From: Bacteroidaceae bacterium
GTDB lineage: Bacteria; Bacteroidota; Bacteroidia; Bacteroidales; Bacteroidaceae
Assembly: GCA_017381015.1 (NCBI GenBank)
Contig: JAFOCV010000058.1
Location: 1 to 44,197 of the forward strand
Direction of reading: 5' to 3'
Length of the DNA stretch: 44,197 nt
Shown here: piece by piece, positions 1 to 7,018 of the stretch
Layout of the letters: each line of letters starts with the position of its first letter
How positions within the stretch are numbered: the first letter of the stretch is position 1
Notes under the pieces: model-generated
The model's database searches: none
Seen by the model: only the letters and a program-made list of their open reading frames with translations
Told to the model about the DNA's origin: nothing
Made by a program: the position numbers and the translations under genes

Positions 1-309
1 AATAATTTCTTTTAAATCGTCGTTGAGAGACGAGAACATATTATCATCAATAATGTTGCTTTCAAGAAGGATTTCTAACCAGTATTGTGTTTCGTCTGCT
101 TCTTTTAGAGCAATAGATAACTTGTTGGCAAAGTCGGCATTACTTTGGGCGTTTAATCGTTCTCTTGTATTGGCTCCAATGCTTGTTCCACTTCGCAATA
201 TCTGTTTTGATAGGACTATCTCTTTTTGGGCGTTTACCAAGAATTTGTAGAAGTGGACTATTCGCACAGCAAATGCCTTGCACTTTCTGTCGAGTATGTT
301 ATCCTTCAT
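1..309 (-). CDS. Four-helix-bundle protein (S23 / 23S rRNA intervening-sequence family), cut by window edge
   Basis: Reading the minus strand from the ATG at 309 gives 103 codons open to the window edge. The protein starts MKDNILDRKCKAFA and carries the family hallmark LRSGTSIGANTRE (about residues 38-50), followed by a helix with ALKEADETQYWLE. These are typical of the small four-helix-bundle family first seen in open frames inside 23S rRNA intervening sequences of spirochaetes and common as free-standing genes in Bacteroidota. Family members are usually about 115-125 aa, so only the last part is missing. The start overlaps the stop of the upstream efflux adaptor by 11 nt, so translation may be coupled. 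No enzymatic residues are known for the family; its role is unknown and I do not infer one. The family assignment is secure from the motifs. Confidence 0.9.
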   Translation of the reverse strand, partial: MKDNILDRKCKAFAVRIVHFYKFLVNAQKEIVLSKQILRSGTSIGANTRERLNAQSNADFANKLSIALKEADETQYWLEILLESNIIDDNMFSSLNDDLKEII

Positions 310-1420
310 TGTCACTCTCCAGTTTTCCGTTTTCCGTTTTCCGTTTTCCGTTTACAGAAACGCTTACCTGCTGACCAGCACGCAATTGCATGGTACCGCT
401 GGTGATTACGGTGTCACCCACACACAAACCTCTCAATACCTGCACCAAAGCATCAGTGCGCAATCCTTTGGTAATCTCTACGGGTTCGGCCTTACCGCCC
501 TTGCATAGGTATACCTTGTCTATACCCATCTCTGATACGATAGCTTCGCTGGGCACGGCCAATGCGTTTGCGTACTCTCTGGTGGTGAGATTTACGCTTA
601 CGTATCTACCGGGAACTAGTTTGCCGTCTTTATTGTCGTAGAGAGCGCGCACGGTGAAGGTGCGTGTTTTTTCATCCACTCGAGAGTCAGAAGCATACAC
701 TTTGGCCGAGCGTGGAGTGAGGTCGCCTTCCACGGTAAATTCCAGATGCGCACCATCGGGTAGAGTACCTGCATATCGTTCGGGAACACTGAATTCTACC
801 TTCAAAGGGCTACGTTTTGTAAGCATTGCTACGGCCGTCTGTGTGGTGGCAAAAGCGCCCACGCTCACTTGTCTTAAACCAATGATACCAGAGAATGGTG
901 CTCTCAGTTCTGTTTGTGCAATCTCTGCCTTCACACCATCAATCTCTGCCTTCAGAGCAGAGAGGTTGGCCTCTGCTTCTTGGAAAGCCTCCTTACTTAC
1001 GGCCTCTTTTTCCAACAAAGCCTTGGCTCTGAATACACGGTCCTGCATCAGTCTTAGTTGGGCTTCCTTTCTGCGGAGTTCTGCCTGAAGGGGAGCATCG
1101 TTTATCTTGGCCAGCAATTGCCCCTTTTCCACCATAGAGCCCTCCTTGAAGAAGATGTCAGTAATCTTGCCCGATGTTTCGAAAGAAAGGCTCACCTCTT
1201 CGTCGGGCACCAGTGAACCGCTCATGGCCAATCCGTCAGTGAGCGACTGCTCCTTGATTACTACGGCTCTTACGTTGAGAGCCTTGCTTTGCTTCTTGTT
1301 GGATTGCTGAGGCATTTCGGTATTGTCATTAGCCTGAGGGCCACTGCATTTTCTATACACACCATAGACACATCCAAGGGCAATAATGCCCAGGATGCCG
1401 TACTTTGTTATTTTGTTCAT
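299..1420 (-). CDS. RND-type efflux periplasmic adaptor (membrane fusion protein)
   Basis: 373 aa. An N-terminal hydrophobic segment (about residues 7-22, ending ALGC) anchors it as a membrane or possible lipid-anchored protein. Next come a lipoyl-like half motif (about 79-108, SGKITDIFFKEGSMVEKGQL), a helical hairpin rich in Glu/Ala/Lys (about 108-165), the second lipoyl half (ELRAPFSGIIG) and beta-barrel/membrane-proximal domains. This is the AcrA/MexA/HlyD family, which bridges an inner-membrane RND pump to an outer-membrane channel. The pump and channel are not in the window and may lie beyond the left edge. The start codon overlaps the M18 peptidase stop (ATGA, 4 nt). Oddity: the last ~17 residues are encoded by a GGAAAAC heptamer array and are not expected in the family. 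Substrate cannot be told. Confidence 0.9.
   Translation of the reverse strand: MNKITKYGILGIIALGCVYGVYRKCSGPQANDNTEMPQQSNKKQSKALNVRAVVIKEQSLTDGLAMSGSLVPDEEVSLSFETSGKITDIFFKEGSMVEKGQLLAKINDAPLQAELRRKEAQLRLMQDRVFRAKALLEKEAVSKEAFQEAEANLSALKAEIDGVKAEIAQTELRAPFSGIIGLRQVSVGAFATTQTAVAMLTKRSPLKVEFSVPERYAGTLPDGAHLEFTVEGDLTPRSAKVYASDSRVDEKTRTFTVRALYDNKDGKLVPGRYVSVNLTTREYANALAVPSEAIVSEMGIDKVYLCKGGKAEPVEITKGLRTDALVQVLRGLCVGDTVITSGTMQLRAGQQVSVSVNGKRKTENGKLESDNEG
322..353 (-). repeat. Tandem heptamer array GGAAAAC x4 inside the 3' end of the adaptor gene
   Basis: On the plus strand GTTTTCC is repeated perfectly at 322-328, 329-335, 336-342 and 343-349, with a partial copy to 353. On the coding (minus) strand this reads GGAAAAC. 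The array is translated as part of the adaptor C-terminus, and the four-helix-bundle ATG follows about 13 nt downstream. Related arrays occur at 27366-27386 and, in the opposite orientation, near 27548-27576. Confidence 0.9.
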
Positions 1421-2733
1421 AGTGCGTTGTAAAACTCAGTGAATACTTTGATGCAATTCTCGTGGTCGGCAATGTGTGCCGTTTCGCGAACGGAGTGCAT
1501 AGCCCAAATGGGATTGCCCATATCCACGCCCTTCACAGGGAATGAAGACGATAGTATATTGCCCAGAGTGCTACCACCAGCCACGTCGCTATGATTTACG
1601 AAAGTCTGATATGGCGCACCAGCCTTCTGGCAGGCCTGCATGAATACGGCAGCACCCACGGCATCGCTCAGGTACTTCTGGCTGGCATTGTACTTGATTA
1701 CAGGACCACCGCCCATAACGGGATGGTTGGTGGGGTCGTATTTCTCGCTATAATTGGGGTGCCAAGCATGAGCATTGTCGGCACTAATCATGAACGAATG
1801 CTCTATGCACATGGCAAAGTTTTCAAATTCAGAACTGCTGCTTCCACCCTGCTTGGCCACTAGTCTTTGTACCAGTGATGCGAAGAATGGTGAACCTGCA
1901 CCTTGCTTCGTTTGGCTACCGGTCTCCTCATTGTCGAAGATGGCCAAACACTTGGTAACTTCTGGAGTCTCGCCTTTGGCCAACAACGCTTCCAAACCGG
2001 CATGAGCCATGGAGAGGTCGTCAAGGCGACCACTCTGCACCAACTCGTTGTTCAAGCCTACGCGCTGAGCAGGGGTAGTATCGTAGAGATAGAGGTCAAA
2101 GTCCAGGATTTGCTCGGGAGCAATACCCAGCTCGTCAGAGATTAGAGCTTTGAGAATGCCATGCTTTGCTTGCTTCTCATTCAAGCACATGTTGCCTGCG
2201 GTGATTACAGGTAGCATATCCTTCTGCTTGGAGAGAGCCACACCATCGTTTACCTGACGGTTGAAGTGGATGGCTAGGTTGGGTATAGTGGCGATGGGGC
2301 GATTGATGCGCATTAGCATTACCTTGGGCGAGGTGATGGAACCTGTTTCCGATGCTACGATAACACGGCCAGCTAGTGAAAGTGGGCGGTCCATCCAGGT
2401 GGACATTACGGCACCGCCATACAATTCGGTGTTCAACTTTACAAGGCCACCCTCGCACTTGATTTCTGCGTTGGGCTTAATGCGGAAGCAGGGACTGTCC
2501 GAGTGAGCCGATACGATGTGCATACCGCCATCAGCCAATGTTTTGTTGCCCATGTGGAAGGCAAAGATAGCAGAACCGTTCTTGGTTACAAAGATTTTGT
2601 CTCCAGCCTTTATCTCGGGACAAGTCTTGCTAGCATTCCACTCCTGGTATCCTGCCTGGAGAAGACATTGTTTGATGGTCTCTATTGCCCAAAAGTTGAC
2701 GGGCGATGCATTCATGAATTCTTCTAGTCTCAT
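1417..2733 (-). CDS. M18 family aminopeptidase
   Basis: 438 aa, the normal size for the M18 (aspartyl aminopeptidase) family, a cytosolic di-zinc exopeptidase that removes N-terminal acidic or other residues from peptides. Metal and catalytic signatures are visible: SAHSDSP (H77), DNEETGS (E269/E270), SADNAHAWHP (D319) and AMHSVRE (H413), plus HSDVAGGSTLG near 381. The listed start MRLEEFMNAS is kept; an internal Met at residue 7 is also possible. The stop overlaps the efflux adaptor start by 4 nt, so the two are probably co-translated, although no functional link is obvious. No perfect TAnnTTTG promoter was found directly upstream; the 247-nt spacer holds a large inverted repeat. Confidence 0.93.
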   Translation of the reverse strand: MRLEEFMNASPVNFWAIETIKQCLLQAGYQEWNASKTCPEIKAGDKIFVTKNGSAIFAFHMGNKTLADGGMHIVSAHSDSPCFRIKPNAEIKCEGGLVKLNTELYGGAVMSTWMDRPLSLAGRVIVASETGSITSPKVMLMRINRPIATIPNLAIHFNRQVNDGVALSKQKDMLPVITAGNMCLNEKQAKHGILKALISDELGIAPEQILDFDLYLYDTTPAQRVGLNNELVQSGRLDDLSMAHAGLEALLAKGETPEVTKCLAIFDNEETGSQTKQGAGSPFFASLVQRLVAKQGGSSSSEFENFAMCIEHSFMISADNAHAWHPNYSEKYDPTNHPVMGGGPVIKYNASQKYLSDAVGAAVFMQACQKAGAPYQTFVNHSDVAGGSTLGNILSSSFPVKGVDMGNPIWAMHSVRETAHIADHENCIKVFTEFYNAL

Positions 2734-2862
2734 AGTGTATTATTATTATAGATTAGTTTTCAGCTTATTTTTGACCGCTAATTTACAAAAAAAGTTTAGC
2801 AGAGCCACCTTTTTTCTTTTGAAAACTTGCACCAATGAATCAAAAAGATGCAGATACAATGA

Positions 2863-2926
2863 GTCTACGAGACAAAATGTACACCCCAGCCGATAGTATC
2901 CCGTGTGTACTGATTGTCCCGTAGAC
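2863..2926. repeat. Long imperfect inverted repeat between upxY and the M18 gene
   Basis: Arms of 22 nt at 2863-2884 and 2905-2926 match at 18 of 22 positions (outer 12: GTCTACGAGACA against TGTCCCGTAGAC; inner 6: GTACAC against GTGTAC) around a 20-nt centre. It lies 55 nt after the upxY stop. No T-run follows directly on either strand, so it is not a classical intrinsic terminator. It may be an RNA structure or a small palindromic mobile repeat. Confidence 0.75.
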
Positions 2927-2980
2927 ATGTAGAAGCCGTTTTTCCTGGCAAAAATTTCTCTCTTCTTGCGTCGTGTTTTT

Positions 2981-3634
2981 CTACTGTTCTTCCTCCTCCT
3001 CGATAGGTTCGAGATAGTGCTTTGGAATGTAAGTTGTGGCAAAGTTGAGCACGCCTTCTATGCTCACCACCACGCGCTGCTGAGAATGTATTCGTGCCAC
3101 TCTGCCCGTCACTCCCTTGAATTCGCCTTGAGTGATGCGTACCAAACCGCCTGGACGATAATGTATCTCTTGCGGAGTGACGCTATAGGAATGAGGCACG
3201 GCAGCCAAAATCACTCGGATGAAGTTTTGCATCTGCTTGAAGGGGATGGTCATTATCTCGTCGCGTCCAAACTCGTTCTTCCTCGTATGGTCAAAGGTAA
3301 AGTCCACGTACTCGATGCGATACTCGCCAGTTTCTGCTCGGTGGGTAAATTTGAGTACATCGGCATACTTGCCATAGACAAAGAGCATGGAGGGTGTGCA
3401 AGGCTTCTTTGTCCAATGCTTCACTCCGTCCTTCACATAGCTCTTGTATTCCATGGGCAGGAAGGTGAGCATGTCATACTGAGAGATAATCTTTTCTGCT
3501 TTTTCTGCACGAGCATAAGTTATTCTTAATACAAACCACTTATACTCAGGTATTTCGCACGCCTCTGGGCGCACAATATCCTCAAGGGAAGCATACCCTT
3601 TCGGACTCAATGGCTCATTAAACAATGACTCCAT
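2981..3634 (-). CDS. UpxY-type transcription antiterminator (NusG-like)
   Basis: 217 aa. The N-terminal NusG-like (NGN) domain begins at about residue 30 (KWFVLRITYARAEKAEKII, then TFLPMEYKSY), and a C-terminal KOW-type segment is seen at about residues 160-195 (GGLVRITQGEFKGVTGRVARI). This is the Bacteroidales UpxY/NusG-paralogue pattern. UpxY proteins normally sit first in capsule or exopolysaccharide operons and let RNA polymerase read through the 5' leader of their own operon. Here no glycan operon follows: the next gene, 247 nt downstream, is an aminopeptidase. It is therefore an orphan, acting in trans or left over from a lost locus. The acidic tail (EPIEEEEEQ) is unusual but minor. Start chosen as the first Met; nothing conclusive upstream. 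Confidence 0.88.
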   Translation of the reverse strand: MESLFNEPLSPKGYASLEDIVRPEACEIPEYKWFVLRITYARAEKAEKIISQYDMLTFLPMEYKSYVKDGVKHWTKKPCTPSMLFVYGKYADVLKFTHRAETGEYRIEYVDFTFDHTRKNEFGRDEIMTIPFKQMQNFIRVILAAVPHSYSVTPQEIHYRPGGLVRITQGEFKGVTGRVARIHSQQRVVVSIEGVLNFATTYIPKHYLEPIEEEEEQ

Positions 3635-4107
3635 ATCCTATACTAAGGTATTATGTTAAAAATAAAGGTTTCTGACCGCAAAGGAACAAATAATTTCTTA
3701 CAAAACCTAATCTTTAACTCACTAAAAGTGCTTCTTTGTGGGAAAAAGTCTCAGATGGTGGTAAAAGCCATGAATGGATGTTCCGTTTTAGAACCTTCCC
3801 TTGGCATAGCGGTGCCGCCTTCTTCTTTCTTCCGATAGAGCCGGAGCGTCAGCAAATCCTCAATGTATACATCTCCACCTCTGAAAAGCAACAACCAGTT
3901 CTCTGAACTATGGTTTAAGCCTCAGAATTACAACCTCGGATACCCAAAAATGCAATCCTAAACCCAGAAATCGAATATCCAACGTTTAAAACTCGCATTC
4001 TAAATCAGGAATCATAAGTCTTAAAATCCGATAAACATTAATATTTATAAATAATGTGAAAGTGGGCACATAGTATAATATATTCTCTGAAAACCATCAG
4101 AATGGAG

Positions 4108-4222
4108 CATATTTTTGCAAAAGAATGGCAATATGCAAGATTTTTGCATAGAGAGGTTGTATTGCTTTTACTTTTTGTATCATTAATGTTTTAATTTTTG
4201 TATCTTTGCACGCAAATTTGCA
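4108..4222. promoter_or_regulatory. Candidate ArgR operator cluster upstream of argR
   Basis: Three related AT-rich palindromic sites lie before argR: GCATATTTTTGCAA at 4108-4121; a perfect 7-bp inverted repeat TATGCAA-N5-TTGCATA at 4132-4150; and the perfect palindrome GCAAATTTGC at 4212-4221, immediately after the -7 box. ArgR binds paired 18-bp imperfect palindromes in front of arginine genes, and argR is usually self-regulated. The position over and around the promoter fits repression of the whole operon. The match to an ArgR consensus in this phylum is inferred. Confidence 0.5.
4174..4208 (+). promoter_or_regulatory. Bacteroidota-type promoter of the arg/pro operon
   Basis: A -33 box TTTG at 4174-4177 and a -7 box TATCTTTG at 4201-4208 (TAnnTTTG consensus), separated by 23 nt, slightly long. 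It lies 45 nt before the argR start and directly abuts the palindrome at 4212. Confidence 0.6.
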
Positions 4223-4252
4223 TAAAAAAGCATTATAGACTGACATTTTGAT

Positions 4253-4753
4253 ATGGATAAGCAGGATAAAAAGGCAAGATTGCAGTACATACGCACCGTG
4301 ATTGGTAATTGTGCTATAGAGAATCAAGAGGAGCTGTCAAAGGAATTGGCCAAGGCCGGTTTTGCTACGACGCAGACGATGCTGAGCCGCGACTTGAAGC
4401 AATTGCGTATCTCCAAGGTTCGAACACGTTCGGGCAAGAGTGTATACGCTCTGCCAGGTGTGGTGTACTTTGACCCAGCCAAGACGCGCGAGGAATTGAA
4501 CGCAGCCAAGTGGTCGTTGCAGTTCAGTGGCAATATTGCCGTTTTGCACACTCCCCCTGGTCATGCTTCGTTGGTGGCTTACGAGATAGACGAGCAGAAG
4601 TCTGTATTCTTCCTCGGCACCGTGGCTGGCGATGATACAGTGATGATAATCCTGGCAGAGGATGTCAATAGAGAGCAGGCTACTACTTTCCTGATGGATG
4701 CGGTACCCCAATTGAGGAAGCGTCAGCAGAATGCTAATAAGAAAGAGAAGTAA
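4253..4753 (+). CDS. argR: Arginine repressor ArgR
   Basis: 166 aa, typical length. The N-terminal winged helix ends with the recognition segment TQTMLSRDLKQLRISKV (about 41-56). The C-terminal oligomerisation/arginine-binding domain carries GTVAGDDT (122-129), where the two Asp residues contact the arginine corepressor in known hexameric ArgR proteins. It senses arginine and represses arginine synthesis genes. It is first in a ten-gene operon for arginine and proline synthesis, so autoregulation would control the entire unit; palindromic candidate operators lie just upstream. The next gene starts 19 nt after the stop. Identification is firm. Confidence 0.96.
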   Translation: MDKQDKKARLQYIRTVIGNCAIENQEELSKELAKAGFATTQTMLSRDLKQLRISKVRTRSGKSVYALPGVVYFDPAKTREELNAAKWSLQFSGNIAVLHTPPGHASLVAYEIDEQKSVFFLGTVAGDDTVMIILAEDVNREQATTFLMDAVPQLRKRQQNANKKEK

Positions 4754-4772
4754 ACTTGTTTAGAGTAATAAG

Positions 4773-5411
4773 ATGGAAGCTAAGGAAGAATCTAGAACCC
4801 TAGAGGAAAAGGATATAAAGATAGTGGTAGCAGACCCCAGTCACGAGGTGTATGTGGACGAGATATTGCAAACCATACGCGATGCAGCTCGTAAACGTGG
4901 CACCGGTATAGCAGAGCGTACGCACGACTATCTGACCACAAAGATAAAGGAGGGCAAGGCTATATTGGCTCTTTGCGGAGAGCGCTTTGCTGGATTCAGC
5001 TATATTGAGACATGGGGCAACAAGCATTATGTGACCACATCAGGTTTGATAGTGCACCCCGATTTTCAGGGTCTGGGTGTGGCGCGTCGCATCAAGGACT
5101 ATACTTTCACACTGGCTCGTGTGCGCTGGCCTCATGCCAAGATATTTTCACTCACCAGTGGTGATGCTGTGATGAAGATGAATACCGATTTGGGATATGT
5201 GCCCGTAAGCTTCAATCAATTGACCGATGACGAGGCATTCTGGCGCGGATGTCAAGGATGTATCAATCACGACATTCTGGAGATGAAGCAGCGCAAATTC
5301 TGCGTATGTACCGGCATGCTCTGGGATCCCGACAAGCACCATGGCGAACCTACAAGCCTGGAGGTAATAAAGGATGTGATGAAGACTCTGGTGCTGAGAG
5401 GAATTGAGTAA
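4773..5411 (+). CDS. GNAT acyltransferase, probable N-acyl(succinyl)glutamate synthase
   Basis: 212 aa. The GNAT acyl-CoA-binding motif is seen at 94-106 (VHPDFQGLGVARR; Q-x-x-G-x-G/A). Its place between argR and argG is informative: the operon has the later arginine enzymes, but classical ArgA or ArgJ is not present. I recall that genome-wide fitness work in Bacteroides thetaiotaomicron assigned the GNAT of the equivalent cluster as the missing N-acylglutamate (N-succinylglutamate) synthase, and the succinylornithine-type transcarbamylase at the end of this operon fits that. The reaction would be glutamate plus (succinyl-)CoA giving N-(succinyl)glutamate. The Cys-rich C-terminal part (QGCINHD, FCVCTGM) is extra to the basic GNAT fold. 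The family is certain; the substrate is inferred. Confidence 0.8.
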   Translation: MEAKEESRTLEEKDIKIVVADPSHEVYVDEILQTIRDAARKRGTGIAERTHDYLTTKIKEGKAILALCGERFAGFSYIETWGNKHYVTTSGLIVHPDFQGLGVARRIKDYTFTLARVRWPHAKIFSLTSGDAVMKMNTDLGYVPVSFNQLTDDEAFWRGCQGCINHDILEMKQRKFCVCTGMLWDPDKHHGEPTSLEVIKDVMKTLVLRGIE

Positions 5412-5432
5412 AAGGGGGCAGAGAGTGAATTT

Positions 5433-5477
5433 CTGAGTACTCTGAATACTCTGAATACTCTGAGTACTCCGAAAACT
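5433..5477 (+). repeat. 9-bp tandem array (CTGARTACT) between the GNAT gene and argG
   Basis: Five consecutive 9-mers: CTGAGTACT (5433), CTGAATACT (5442), CTGAATACT (5451), CTGAGTACT (5460) and the variant CCGAAAACT (5469). The array ends 38 nt before the argG start and lies in the operon leader between the two genes. Its copy number may vary between strains. Confidence 0.85.
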
Positions 5478-5515
5478 CTTTCAAGGAAAAAGAAACAATA
5501 ATAAAACAATATACA

Positions 5516-6718
5516 ATGGAGAAGAAAAAAGTAGTTGTAGCCTTCAGTGGAGGCTTGGATACCAGTTACACCGTGATGTATCTAGCCAAGGAGAAAGGTT
5601 ACGAGGTATATGCAGCATGTGCAAATACTGGTGGTTTCAGTGCAGAACAGTTGAAAGCCAACGAGGAGAATGCCTACAAGTTGGGTGCAAAGGCATACGT
5701 TACACTTGACGTAACTCAGGAGTACTATGAGAAGTCTTTGAAGTACATGGTCTTCGGTAATGTGTTGCGCAACAACTGTTATCCCATCAGCGTATCCAGC
5801 GAGCGCATCTTTCAGGCAATGGCTATTGCACGCTATGCTCGTGAGATAGGTGCCAGCGCTATCGCTCATGGTTCAACAGGTGCAGGCAACGACCAGATTC
5901 GTTTCGATATGACATTCCTGGTAATGGCTCCCGGTGTGGAAATCATTACTCTTACACGTGATGGTAATCTTACCCGTCAGGAAGAGGTGGATTACCTGAA
6001 CAAGAACGGATATTTTGCAGACTTCACCAAGCTCAAGTACTCATACAACGTAGGCATCTGGGGTACCAGCATCTGCGGTGGCGAGATATTAGATAGTACA
6101 CAGGGCTTGCCCGAGAGTGCATACCTCAAGCACCCTACCAAGGAGGGTACAGAGCTCTTGAAACTAGGTTTCGAAAAGGGCGAATTGGTATCCGTAAATG
6201 GTACACGCTATGAAGACAAGATACAAGCAATTCAGGCAGTGGAGGAGATAGGCGCAGCATACGCCATCGGTCGTGATTGCCACGTGGGCGATACCATCAT
6301 TGGTATCAAGGGCCGTGTAGGTTTCGAGGCAGCAGCTCCCATGCTTATCATCGGTGCACATCGCTTCTTGGAGAAGTACACCTTGAGTAAGTGGCAACAA
6401 TACTGGAAGGAGCAGGTGGCCAATTGGTATGGCATGTTCCTCCACGAGAGTCAGTACCTGGAGCCTGTGATGCCAGACATCGAGGCTATGCTTATCAGCA
6501 GCCAGCGCAACGTCACTGGCGAGGTTACTCTGGAGCTACGTCCCTATAGCTTCCAGACCATGGGTGTGGATTCTCCCAACGACTTGGTGAAGAACAAGCT
6601 AGGCGAATATGGCGAAACTGCCAAGGCATGGAGCAGCGATGATGCCAAGGGCTTCATCAAGGTTAGCTCCACAGCCCTTCGTGCTTACTACTTGGCACAT
6701 CCCGACGAGGAAAGATAA
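5516..6718 (+). CDS. argG: Argininosuccinate synthase
   Basis: 400 aa, standard length. The ATP-pyrophosphatase P-loop is at the N-terminus (AFSGGLDTSY, about 9-18), and the rest aligns by eye with ArgG (HGSTGAGNDQIRF, about 119-131; ELRPYSFQTMGVDSP near 341). It joins citrulline and aspartate, using ATP, to form argininosuccinate in the cytoplasm. Because the upstream steps use N-acylated intermediates, citrulline must first be freed by a deacylase that is not in this window; argH is also absent. The start codon follows an A-rich leader after the 9-bp tandem array. Part of the arg/pro operon. Confidence 0.95.
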   Translation: MEKKKVVVAFSGGLDTSYTVMYLAKEKGYEVYAACANTGGFSAEQLKANEENAYKLGAKAYVTLDVTQEYYEKSLKYMVFGNVLRNNCYPISVSSERIFQAMAIARYAREIGASAIAHGSTGAGNDQIRFDMTFLVMAPGVEIITLTRDGNLTRQEEVDYLNKNGYFADFTKLKYSYNVGIWGTSICGGEILDSTQGLPESAYLKHPTKEGTELLKLGFEKGELVSVNGTRYEDKIQAIQAVEEIGAAYAIGRDCHVGDTIIGIKGRVGFEAAAPMLIIGAHRFLEKYTLSKWQQYWKEQVANWYGMFLHESQYLEPVMPDIEAMLISSQRNVTGEVTLELRPYSFQTMGVDSPNDLVKNKLGEYGETAKAWSSDDAKGFIKVSSTALRAYYLAHPDEER

Positions 6719-6736
6719 CAAGAGAAAAATCCTACC

Positions 6737-6779
6737 TCCTATTCTCTCTCCCTGACCGATAGGGGAGAGGGAAGGAGCA
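6737..6779 (+). other. Internal hairpin between argG and the PspC gene
   Basis: CTCTCCC (within 6745-6753) can pair with GGGAGAG (within 6762-6771) around a 9-nt loop, with additional CTCC/GGAG pairing outside. No T-run follows, so an mRNA-stability or processing element is more likely than a terminator in this operon. Confidence 0.45.
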
Positions 6780-6832
6780 ATGGAAAAAATTAAATAATAA
6801 TCAGTTACTCAATAAATAAAATATAATATACA

Positions 6833-7018
6833 ATGGATAAGAAGTTTGTTTTGTCTAGCAGCGACAAGAAGATAGCAGGTGTTTGTGGTGGTATTGCAGA
6901 ATACTTTGGTATTGATACTTTGTTGGTACGTATCGCATTTGTGGTATTTGCCGTGATTGGTAGCCTAAGTTTCTGGGTTTATCTCCTGTTGTGGTTGTTG
7001 GCTCCTAAGAGCAAGTAA
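6833..7018 (+). CDS. Small PspC-domain membrane protein
   Basis: 61 aa, made up entirely of a PspC domain: a short polar N-terminus, the motif DKKIAGVCGGIAEYFGID (about 11-28), and one hydrophobic segment (about 33-55) ending with PKSK. PspC proteins take part in membrane-stress responses in other bacteria; stand-alone short forms are common in Bacteroidota with no defined role. It is placed inside the arginine operon: its TAA stop overlaps the argC ATG (TAATG), so the two are translationally coupled. No link between PspC and arginine synthesis is established. Single-pass inner-membrane location is predicted. Confidence 0.9.
   Translation: MDKKFVLSSSDKKIAGVCGGIAEYFGIDTLLVRIAFVVFAVIGSLSFWVYLLLWLLAPKSK

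Larger units (their letters stand above)
3635..4252. other. 618-nt divergent spacer between upxY and argR
   Basis: No convincing gene: the only open frame (plus strand, 3653-3838) has no recognisable features. The right end (about 4100-4250) is AT-rich and holds the argR promoter and a set of TGCAA/TTGCA palindromes listed separately. The middle (about 3840-4060) is A-rich without clear structure. Confidence 0.6.

Noticed and set aside
322-353. Heptamer array as a CRISPR or origin iteron
   Set aside because: Units are contiguous without spacers and there is no replication gene near.
2863-2926. Invertible promoter of the capsule-switch type
   Set aside because: The 20-nt centre is too short to hold a promoter, and no recombinase or polysaccharide operon is adjacent.
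3653-3838. 61-codon open frame between upxY and argR
   Set aside because: No ribosome site, no family similarity, and compositional pattern of non-coding DNA.
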